This document shows positions 51,584 to 57,666 of a stretch of 57,666 nt of DNA, one piece after another. The DNA is from SXOA01 sp051004015. GTDB lineage: Bacteria > Planctomycetota > Planctomycetia > Pirellulales > Pirellulaceae. The notes beneath the pieces were generated by a model that did no database searches, had not been told where the DNA came from, and saw only the letters and a list, made by a program, of their open reading frames with translations. The position numbers and the translations under genes were made by a program. Positions within the stretch are counted from its first letter, which is position 1. Each line of letters starts with the position of its first letter. The stretch lies in NCBI GenBank assembly GCA_051004015.1, contig JBPCKT010000146.1, forward strand, positions 1-57,666, given 5' to 3'.

Positions 51584-52642
51584 CTATTTGATCGGAATTC
51601 CGAAATCCCCCCGCATGTCGCGCCACAAGCAGTGGATGTGATTGGCTTTGTTGCCGGCGGCATCGTCTTGCTTGTTGACGAACTCAATCTGAAACGTCGG
51701 CCCTTGAACACAGTAGGAATGGCCGATACCGGGCTTTTCCGCTCCTTGCCAGGCGAATTGGATTTTGTCAAATCCCGCTTTATCGATGGCGGTGAGACGC
51801 TCCTCGGCGACATCCGCGGGCATGTTGGCCGCATATTCAGAAATCAGGCTCCGAAGGATTTTTGCCTGCTCGCTCGTTAGCTTGGCCGCGGTAATTCCTT
51901 GGGGAGCATCCGTCGCGGGCTGGGGCTTGCCCGCGTTGCGGACTTCTTCCATCGGCGTGTCGGCAACGATGACAACCTTTTTCTGCTCAGCCGTCAGGGA
52001 TGCAAGGAGATCAAATGCCAGTTGCTCCTCTCCCTTGAGAATACGAGTTCCCTTCGGAAACTCAGGCAACACTTGCTTCATGACGGTTGCCGGATTTGCT
52101 GCAAAAGCGGCGGGAGTGGAGGAAACAACGTGCCCCTTTTCAATCACGAAATTGAGCGAGAGATGGTGCCCTTCGACGCTAAGGCCCCATTTGCCGTCGG
52201 CGGTGGGAGCTCCGAAAAGGGTGTAGTAGTACCGCTCCGTGTCCCGAATCTGGCCCCCTTGCTTGCCTTTTTCAAGCTCTTTGAGCAGCGCCTCCATCGC
52301 CATGATCTTGGTCGCCTTACCGTAACCGACCTCGCTGAGTGCGCTCCGCAACAGGGCGCTGGCCGCCTTCCGCTGGTTCTCGTCCATGTTGCGGACTTGC
52401 AGCCCCTTGCGTCCCGGCTTGCCGTCCTTGTCGAAAAACGGAATGAAGTGCCAGTTCACCCGCGACTCGGAGTCGTACGGAAGGACGGCGATCTTCTTCT
52501 GATCGTCGGAGAGCGTCGCCAGGAATTTCTCCGCCTGCGCGGTCATCCCTTCCCCCGCTCCTGCCCGCAGGTAGTACGACCAGGCGGAGGTGGCAACGAG
52601 GGCGACGAGGATGAGCGATACCAAGAGGTATGTGCGTTTCAT
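51584..52642 (-). CDS. DUF3500 domain protein, exported or membrane-anchored
   Basis: 352 residues. An N-terminal hydrophobic segment (YLLVSLILVALVATSAW) is a signal peptide or anchor. The remainder matches DUF3500: EKFLATLSDDQKK, SRVNWHFIPF, GLQVRNMDENQRKAASALLRSALS, RYYYTLFGAPTADGKWGLSVEGHHLSLNFVI, and a late YCVQGPTFQIEFVNKQDDAAGNKANHIHCLWRD. The last part, rich in His and Asp (ANHIHCLWRD), is conserved in the family and may bind a metal. The biochemical role is unknown. Confidence 0.85.
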   Translation of the reverse strand: MKRTYLLVSLILVALVATSAWSYYLRAGAGEGMTAQAEKFLATLSDDQKKIAVLPYDSESRVNWHFIPFFDKDGKPGRKGLQVRNMDENQRKAASALLRSALSEVGYGKATKIMAMEALLKELEKGKQGGQIRDTERYYYTLFGAPTADGKWGLSVEGHHLSLNFVIEKGHVVSSTPAAFAANPATVMKQVLPEFPKGTRILKGEEQLAFDLLASLTAEQKKVVIVADTPMEEVRNAGKPQPATDAPQGITAAKLTSEQAKILRSLISEYAANMPADVAEERLTAIDKAGFDKIQFAWQGAEKPGIGHSYCVQGPTFQIEFVNKQDDAAGNKANHIHCLWRDMRGDFGIPIK

Positions 52643-52761
52643 GGCGGGGTCTCGGGCAGGAAGAAGTCGTGTTAATAGAGCGGACTCAATATAGCTTGGC
52701 GGCGGACCTCACTCCACTATGCAGACGCGACAGGCGGGGCAAAGGACAAAGGCGCGGTTTT

Positions 52762-52863
52762 GAACAGAAGCAAACGAAGGAAACGAAGAATGACCATCAA
52801 GGCCTCATCGAATGATCCAATTTCCTCCTCGTCCCCCTTCGTTTCCTTTGTTCCCTTCTGTTC
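52762..52863. repeat. inverted repeat, about 27-bp imperfect arms
   Basis: 52762-52788 (purine-rich, GAACAGAAG...AACGAAG) and 52837-52863 (CTTCGTTT...CTTCTGTTC) are imperfect reverse complements. It lies just downstream of the LRR lipoprotein gene and upstream of the DUF3500 gene, both leftward. A related purine/pyrimidine-rich composition sets it apart from the GC-rich hairpins. Confidence 0.75.
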
Positions 52864-52896
52864 GAACTCTTTCGGATTCTCCACTCGAAATCGAGT

Positions 52897-53649
52897 TTAG
52901 TCGTGCGGATGGTCATCCTTATGCGGGTCGCGGTCGTGATGGGCCTGGTTGAAGTGGACGTGCAGGTTAGGATGCTTTGCAAATAGCTGGTCCACCGCTG
53001 CATCGCTGATGTTTGCTCCGTCCAGGTAAAGCGACTCCAGCTTGGGGATGGATTGCAAATCGGCCAGGCCGCGGTCGGTGATAGGGATGTCGATGAGATG
53101 AACCCGCTCCAAAGCGGGAAAGTCTTTCAAAGCGGCGATTCCTGCATCCGTGACCTTCGGACTGCCGATGCGGAGCATCTGGAGCTGTGGTAATTGCTTG
53201 AGATGTGCCAGGCCGGCATCCGTGAATTTCCCTTGCGGCAGATTGAGCGTTTTCAGATGGGGCATCGTGGCGAGCGCTTTCAGGCCGTCGTCGCCGATGC
53301 TGCCGCCGCGGATGCGAAGGTGCTCAACCTGGTCGAGCCTGGCAATCTTGGCGAGGCCATCATCGGTAACCGTATTTTTTGCATGGTCCAGGTGCAAGAC
53401 TTTCAGACCGGGAACATCCACGAAAATTTCGAGGTCAGTATCGCCCAGTGAACATGCTTCGATGTGAACCATGTCGATTGTGCCGGCTCGGATTGCGCCA
53501 AGTTGTTCGGCGAGGGATGGCTCGGCGGCAATCGTTGGGGGAACTGTTGCTTGCGGCTGAGCGGGAGGCGCGCAGCCAAGAAGCAGGAGTGACAGAATAA
53601 TGGGGGACAGAATAATAAGGGCAAAGGCCGAATTGGGAATTGTTTTCAT
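52897..53649 (-). CDS. leucine-rich-repeat lipoprotein
   Basis: 250 residues. A lipoprotein signal with lipobox LLLGC is near residue 26, so lipid attachment at that Cys is expected. About six LRRs of 23-24 residues follow, of the pattern LxxLxLxxxxITDxGLxxLxxxPxLxxL (VEHLRIRGGSIGDDGLKALATMP, LKTLNLPQGKFTDAGLAHLKQLP, and so on). The tail is His/Asp-rich (NQAHHDRDPHKDDHPHD), possibly metal-binding. The ATG overlaps the stop of the preceding zinc-ribbon gene (ATGA, four bases). Confidence 0.85.
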   Translation of the reverse strand: MKTIPNSAFALIILSPIILSLLLLGCAPPAQPQATVPPTIAAEPSLAEQLGAIRAGTIDMVHIEACSLGDTDLEIFVDVPGLKVLHLDHAKNTVTDDGLAKIARLDQVEHLRIRGGSIGDDGLKALATMPHLKTLNLPQGKFTDAGLAHLKQLPQLQMLRIGSPKVTDAGIAALKDFPALERVHLIDIPITDRGLADLQSIPKLESLYLDGANISDAAVDQLFAKHPNLHVHFNQAHHDRDPHKDDHPHD

Positions 53650-54116
53650 CCTCCGCGACCTCCGCAGCTTGGACAGGCAAGTTCATACGCGGCGATTCCT
53701 CGGCCGCGGCGCTGACGGACTTGCATGGGGGTGCCGCAGCGGGGACAGTACTCCGCCTGGCCGGAGTCTCCCTTCTCTGCTTTCTGTTGGCAGGCGGGAC
53801 AGAGCGTAGTATCCGGAAAAACCTCCAACCGCTCAGGGGAAATTGGTGCCTGGCACCCGGAACATTTGCGCCCCTCGCCCCAGTCCGCTCCCTCGTCCGT
53901 GGCCGGTTGCGGCTGAAAGTTACCGTCGCCGCAGATTGGGCAGGTGAGCTTCCCCTTTGCCGAGCCGGCGAGCTGTAACAGATAGTCCAGGTCTTTTGCC
54001 TCTTCTGCCTTCACTCGGCGCAGCAATCCCGCGCCGCGCAGCCGCTGAAAGAGGTCGTCTGCCGGCGTCTCTTCCGAGTGAGAGCAGGCGGGGCAGTTCC
54101 AGCGAAGGTAGGGCAT
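53646..54116 (-). CDS. multiple zinc-ribbon protein (DksA/TraR-type finger)
   Basis: 156 residues containing four Cys pairs: CPAC at the N-terminus, then CPIC, a CSGC...CPAC unit and CPRC...CPSC. The middle unit, PISPERLEVFPDTTLCPACQQKAE, is typical of DksA/TraR C4 fingers. No coiled-coil tip of full DksA is present, so it is more likely a general zinc-binding adaptor. It overlaps the LRR lipoprotein gene by four bases and follows the SirB1-like gene. Confidence 0.75.
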   Translation of the reverse strand: MPYLRWNCPACSHSEETPADDLFQRLRGAGLLRRVKAEEAKDLDYLLQLAGSAKGKLTCPICGDGNFQPQPATDEGADWGEGRKCSGCQAPISPERLEVFPDTTLCPACQQKAEKGDSGQAEYCPRCGTPMQVRQRRGRGIAAYELACPSCGGRGG

Positions 54117-54134
54117 AATCCTTGGGATTCGTGG

Positions 54135-54869
54135 CTAATGCAGCGTGTCCGCCAGGACTTCTTGCAGTTCGGTCATTGCCGCCAGGTCCTTCTGCTTCCC
54201 CTGAGTGGCGAACAGCGATTGCAGATTCGTGAGAATCCGGCTGACCCACTGGGCGTGCGTGGCGGGGGAGAGGTAGGTGTCGTCCCGCGGCACTTCACGG
54301 CCGCTCATTTGCTCCAGGCGGGCGAACGCCTCGTCGCGGCTGAGGGATTGGCCGTGGAAGAAAGGATCCACGAACATCCAGCCTTCATCGGTCTTCACGC
54401 GGACCAGGAAATGCCCCGGCGAGTTGATTCCCTCCACCGTCAGGCCGCACCGTTCCGCCACGACTTTGTAAATCAGCGCCAGCACGATGGGGAGGCCGCG
54501 CTTCGATTCCAATACCTTGGGGAGATAGCTGTTGTCAGCTGTGTAGTATTCGTCGGTGTTGCCGGCGAACTTCTCCTCGGCAAAGAGCACGTCATGCAGA
54601 TGAGCCAGCCGGGCGGAGACCTGCTTGCTCTTCACTCGCCCCAGCACCCGCAGGGACATCCCTTCCAGGCGCTCCTCGACAATCGCTGGCTGGGAATTGG
54701 GCAAGGCATGCAAGGCAATCGCCGCCGTCGCCCGCAGCAAGCCCTTCGTTGTGCCCAGTATCGGCAACTGCTGCGCGAAGTATGCATAGGCATCTTTGCG
54801 GCAGTATTTCGGCGAGGAGGGGCGGTCCATGCCCCAATTGTAATCAAGCCGCTCGCGAGAAACATACAT
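54135..54869 (-). CDS. SirB1-like transglutaminase-fold protein
   Basis: 244 residues from ATG 54869 (two bases after the upstream stop; ATG 54902 would overlap it). The core is NSYLPKVLESKRGLPIVLALIYKVVAERCGLTVEGINSPGHFLVRV, diagnostic of the SirB1 family, with VDPFFHG after it. The usual transglutaminase Cys-His-Asp triad is not obvious, as in other SirB1 proteins. Bacterial homologues often sit near translation genes and have no settled function. It is part of the leftward four-gene cluster ending at 52897. Confidence 0.85.
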   Translation of the reverse strand: MYVSRERLDYNWGMDRPSSPKYCRKDAYAYFAQQLPILGTTKGLLRATAAIALHALPNSQPAIVEERLEGMSLRVLGRVKSKQVSARLAHLHDVLFAEEKFAGNTDEYYTADNSYLPKVLESKRGLPIVLALIYKVVAERCGLTVEGINSPGHFLVRVKTDEGWMFVDPFFHGQSLSRDEAFARLEQMSGREVPRDDTYLSPATHAQWVSRILTNLQSLFATQGKQKDLAAMTELQEVLADTLH

Positions 54870-54871
54870 AA

Positions 54872-55504
54872 TCAACCCGTGCGCCCGCTCATTAGCCAGC
54901 ATAAATAGGCCACGAAAACGACGGCAAACGCGACGAGACCCCCAATGACGATCCAGGTGCGGCGGGTGTTCTCGGGAAGGTGTATCTCCTGCTGAATGGG
55001 CTCGGATTCGATCCCCTTGCCGAAGTCATGGCCGCAATGATGACAGATGCGGAAAAACTGCGGGCGGAAATGATCATCGCACGAGTCACAGTGGAGCAGC
55101 ACGCTTTTGCGGCCCGGCTCATCGATCAAATCGGCCAGCGCGAACTTGCTCCCCCGGCTGCCGCAGACATTGCAGAGGACCTCGCGGCGCTGTTGGCAAC
55201 TGGGGCAAAGGGGCCAGTCCGTCCAGTCGGCGTCGGCCACGTCAAAGTCTTCCGTCTCGAAGGCGTGACCGTCCCGCAGAATAACGTCAAACTGCTCGGC
55301 AATGAGGCGGCCCTTCACCGCGTCTTCTTCCGCTACCATGATTCTGGGAGCGGCTGTCCAGCCCAGCGGCAGATCTCCGCCGGCTGTTTGCAGGGCCTCG
55401 TTGACGACAAACGCCCGAATCCCGCGCTCTTCCAACATGCCGCGCAGCATCTGGGCATGTTGACTATTAGCGGCGCGGAAAATTTCGGTGGGACGTTCAG
55501 GCAT
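54872..55504 (-). CDS. DUF2007-type protein with zinc ribbons and C-terminal span
   Basis: 210 residues. Residues 1-75 match DUF2007, a putative signal-transducing domain: EIFRAANSQHAQMLRGMLEERGIRAFVVNE, then RIMVAEEDAVKGRLIAEQF. Then CPSCQQRREVLCNVC and CDSCDDHF...CHHCGHDF, two zinc-ribbon units. One span near the C-terminus (WIVIGGLVAFAVVFVAYLCWL) would make it tail-anchored with the ribbons in the cytoplasm. It is first in the leftward cluster and two bases ahead of the SirB1-like start. Confidence 0.82.
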   Translation of the reverse strand: MPERPTEIFRAANSQHAQMLRGMLEERGIRAFVVNEALQTAGGDLPLGWTAAPRIMVAEEDAVKGRLIAEQFDVILRDGHAFETEDFDVADADWTDWPLCPSCQQRREVLCNVCGSRGSKFALADLIDEPGRKSVLLHCDSCDDHFRPQFFRICHHCGHDFGKGIESEPIQQEIHLPENTRRTWIVIGGLVAFAVVFVAYLCWLMSGRTG

Positions 55505-55521
55505 GGGGGAATTCCAAAATT

Positions 55522-55581
55522 CGAATTCCGAATGGCGAATGAATGACTCCTAATCATTCGTCATTCGCCATTCGAATTTCG
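55522..55581. repeat. inverted repeat with tandem GTCATTGC copies alongside
   Basis: 55522-55545 and 55554-55581 form an imperfect palindrome built from GAAT/ATTC units (ATGGCGAATGA against TCATTCGCCAT). Directly after it GTCATTGC is repeated in tandem (about 55581-55600). It separates the TPR gene from the DUF2007 gene. Confidence 0.75.
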
Positions 55582-55597
55582 TCATTGCGTCATTGCG

Positions 55598-56566
55598 TCA
55601 CAACTCCACTCCCGTCGCCATTACCGGCACTGATCCGGGAATGAAGCCAGCCAGGTACGTTGCCTCCGCTCCCGCCAATTCCGCCGCGCGAGCGAAGAAC
55701 TTCTCGGCGCGATCCGCTTCGCCGCTGTAATGCAGGAAGATGCCGAGAACGAAATAGGCGTCCGCGGATTCCGTGTTTTCCAGGCAAAAGCCGGCAATGG
55801 ATTCCAGGTGAGCTTCCTTGGCCATCCGCGTGTCGCCGTAGAGCGTATCGAGAGAGAAGTCTTCGCGAGCAATCTCAGGATTGAGCGTCAAGGCGCGGCG
55901 GAAGTTGGAGGCTGCGAGCTCATAACGCTTGGTGGCGGCATAGGCGTGCCCTTTGCGCCAATAGGCCTCGGCCGAGTCGGGGGCCATCTCGGCCGCGGTC
56001 TTGTAGCGAATTACTGCCTGCTGATATTTCTGTTCGCGAAAGAGCATGTCCCCTTGGGCGATGAACTGTTCCGCCCGGCGGCGATATTCCGGGCTGGCTT
56101 CACGCACCTTGCGGGGTTCTGTCAACTTCCTGACGAGAACGGCAGCGCGAGCGGCAACGACATCCGGCGAGGATGGCTCGGCCATGCCGAAAAACCTGCG
56201 TGCCGCGGCAGGACCGTAAATAGCCTCGGCGGGCGCGAAAATCGGCGGGTTGACATACGCACCGTCGACGTAGGGATAAGAGTTGTAATAGAACGTGTTG
56301 TACGCCGGATAGCATCCGCCGTAATTCATGTAATAGGAAGCGCGATAGGGCACGTAGCCATAGCCCCCGCCCCAACCGTAGTTTCCGTAGCCAACCCAGG
56401 GGCTGTTGAACCCGGCGTAGCAGGTGTTCGAATAGAACCCGCCGCCAAAACCGCCGTAGCCGCCAATTCCACAGCCCCAGCCGCCGTGTGGGTGCCGGGC
56501 GAAGGTGGGCGACGCCAGAATGAGCAGCAACATCGTCACGGCCGCGAACAAGGAAACCCTGCGCAT
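55598..56566 (-). CDS. secreted Gly/Tyr-rich TPR protein
   Basis: 322 residues. Signal peptide at 1-23 (TFARH). The mature N-terminus, about residues 24-105, is extremely rich in Gly, Tyr and Trp (GGYGGFGGGFYSN, YGNYGWGGGYGYVPYR), with several Cys that might cross-link. A disordered linker and then two or three TPR units (AEQFIAQGDMLFREQKYQQAVIRYKTAAEMAPDS, AYWRKGHAYAATKRYELAASNFRRALTLNPE, AYFVLGIFLHYSGEADRAEKFFARAAELA) follow. It is probably an envelope protein with a binding TPR part. The specific role is unknown. Confidence 0.8.
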   Translation of the reverse strand: MRRVSLFAAVTMLLLILASPTFARHPHGGWGCGIGGYGGFGGGFYSNTCYAGFNSPWVGYGNYGWGGGYGYVPYRASYYMNYGGCYPAYNTFYYNSYPYVDGAYVNPPIFAPAEAIYGPAAARRFFGMAEPSSPDVVAARAAVLVRKLTEPRKVREASPEYRRRAEQFIAQGDMLFREQKYQQAVIRYKTAAEMAPDSAEAYWRKGHAYAATKRYELAASNFRRALTLNPEIAREDFSLDTLYGDTRMAKEAHLESIAGFCLENTESADAYFVLGIFLHYSGEADRAEKFFARAAELAGAEATYLAGFIPGSVPVMATGVEL

Positions 56567-56605
56567 TTCAAACTCCTCTTAATGAGACGCTCTTGAGGTG
56601 AGCGG

Positions 56606-57511
56606 TCAGGTCAATTCCGTTGCTTGGATTATCGCGGTTAACCGCGGAAGCGGCAAGTGAAAGTACTCAATTCGTGCCGCGGAGTCTGGCGGAATCTTTG
56701 TCTCTGGCCCCGCGGAGGCAAACTGTTGCCAGAAATACCAGGCGGCCAGGCTGAAGCCGACGGCGATGACGAACCAGCGGATGTACTTCTGCTGGACCTT
56801 GCGGCCAAAACGAGCCCCCAGATAGCCCCCCAGAATTGCCGCGGCCATCATGGCCAAAGCCAGTGGCCATTCAACTTTCTGGTTCCAGACGAATATCAAG
56901 ACCGCCATGCCGTTAATGCAGCCGGCGAGAACGGTTTTCAGGGCATTCATCTCGTGAATGTTGGTCATTCCCATGATTCCCAGCGAACTAAGCATGAGGA
57001 TTCCAATACCGGCTCCGAAATATCCGCCGTAAACCCCAATAAAGAACTGAGCGATGACGATGGCGACGATCGTCGTTGTCGATGGCTCTTGATGCTCCGC
57101 AGGACTGCTGATGGTCACACGCCGCGTGAGAAATGGTTGGAGCGCGAAGAGGGTTGCCGCGGCCAGAATTAACCAAGGCACTAGCAAGGCGAAATATCTT
57201 TCGGGGTTCACAATCACGAGCAGCGACCCTAGAGCGCCGCCCAGCAGGCTGGGCAGTATCAGCAACACCAACCAGCGACGGACCTTGCCAATCTCCTGAC
57301 GAAATGCCCAGGCGCTGCTGAACGACGCAGGCGCCAACGCCACTGTGCTTGTTCCGTTAGCTATGACCGCGGCCGCGACTCCGTAGCGAGGACCTAACGC
57401 CGCTATGAGGGCGGGAAACGTCAGCAGCGTTCCGCCACCCGCCAGCGCGTTCACGATGCCGGCCACGAGGGCCGCCAGACACAGCGGAAAGTAGATTAAG
57501 AACTGTTGCAT
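56606..57511 (-). CDS. TauE/SafE-family sulfite/sulfonate exporter-like permease
   Basis: 301 residues from ATG 57511 (a GTG one codon upstream is possible). Eight or so hydrophobic segments in two repeats. The family signature is near the N-terminus (AGIVNALAGGGTLLTFPALIAAL) and again in the second half (IGVYGGYFGAGIGILMLSSLG). The family exports sulfite, sulfonates or related anions. A sulfite-oxidase-like enzyme lies in the same window at 6970 but is far away. It is adjacent to the Gly/Tyr-rich TPR gene, with no shared function evident. Confidence 0.9.
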   Translation of the reverse strand: MQQFLIYFPLCLAALVAGIVNALAGGGTLLTFPALIAALGPRYGVAAAVIANGTSTVALAPASFSSAWAFRQEIGKVRRWLVLLILPSLLGGALGSLLVIVNPERYFALLVPWLILAAATLFALQPFLTRRVTISSPAEHQEPSTTTIVAIVIAQFFIGVYGGYFGAGIGILMLSSLGIMGMTNIHEMNALKTVLAGCINGMAVLIFVWNQKVEWPLALAMMAAAILGGYLGARFGRKVQQKYIRWFVIAVGFSLAAWYFWQQFASAGPETKIPPDSAARIEYFHLPLPRLTAIIQATELT

Positions 57512-57666
57512 CACATCGTCTCGCCCGTCTCAAGTCTCAAATCGCTTGCCACCAACATCAATCTGTTGTTAAACCCACCGGGGAAACCAACAAACCCGCC
57601 CACCCCATCCGGGAACACGTGTTGGTAGACACCAATGGTTTGCCGAGACCCACCGATTGTCGCCTT

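Noticed and set aside
1..57666. CRISPR array, tRNA or rRNA genes, complete insertion sequence, prophage
   Set aside because: No regular spaced repeats, tRNA arm sequences, rRNA stretches or transposase catalytic motifs were seen on either strand.

Overview
The window looks like chromosomal DNA of a GC-rich planctomycete (Planctomycetota, probably Gemmatales or Pirellulales). The evidence is three DUF1501 proteins with Tat signals, a LEPR-XLL/RTX surface protein, an SHD1-domain protein, many zinc-ribbon-plus-membrane-segment proteins, and repeated hairpin elements between genes that run into coding ends. No rRNA, tRNA, CRISPR array, intact transposase or phage module was seen.

Layout. 1-8.2 kb: a small membrane protein, a respiratory bc unit (Rieske protein plus cytochrome b fused to a four-haem c-type tail), NrnA-like phosphoesterase, RibF and a Tat-exported sulfite-oxidase-like enzyme. 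8.3-9.6 kb: two small genes, one probably of the PD-(D/E)XK nuclease fold, next to a mosaic of hairpins. 9.8-13.9 kb: an MBOAT/wax-synthase-like acyltransferase, a membrane protein, a LarA-like protein and a secreted serine hydrolase.

13.9-28.7 kb: a leftward ten-gene run, the most interesting part. From a promoter at about 28.77 kb it encodes a secreted alpha/alpha-toroid protein, two paralogous single-span proteins with TonB-like architecture, ExbB, ExbD, a second ExbD with an N-terminal zinc ribbon, a membrane-anchored beta-propeller protein, an extracellular solute-binding protein with a helical N-terminal module, an unrecognised secreted protein and a DUF1501 protein. I read it as a proton-motive-force-driven envelope machine of unassigned function. 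A divergent gene encodes an SHD1/zinc-ribbon membrane protein.

30.4-35.2 kb: an information-processing unit: an AT-rich leader, SRP RNA (ffs) with promoter and terminator, dnaX, recR and rpoN. 35.2-39.2 kb: a decayed RTX gene end fused to an unrelated truncated frame, a small cysteine-rich protein and a full-length LEPR-XLL/RTX protein with an embedded ThuA/GATase-like domain. 39.8-46.7 kb: a conserved protein of unknown role, a DUF1501 protein, a secreted esterase coupled to a secreted propeller-like protein, and an alpha/beta hydrolase lacking its nucleophile serine. 47.2-57.5 kb: a membrane-anchored vWA protein, an SDR oxidoreductase, a third DUF1501 protein, a DUF3500 protein, a four-gene leftward cluster (DUF2007/zinc ribbon, SirB1-like, zinc-ribbon, LRR lipoprotein), a Gly/Tyr-rich TPR protein and a TauE/SafE permease.

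All family assignments come from reading motifs and overall architecture by eye. No database search was run.
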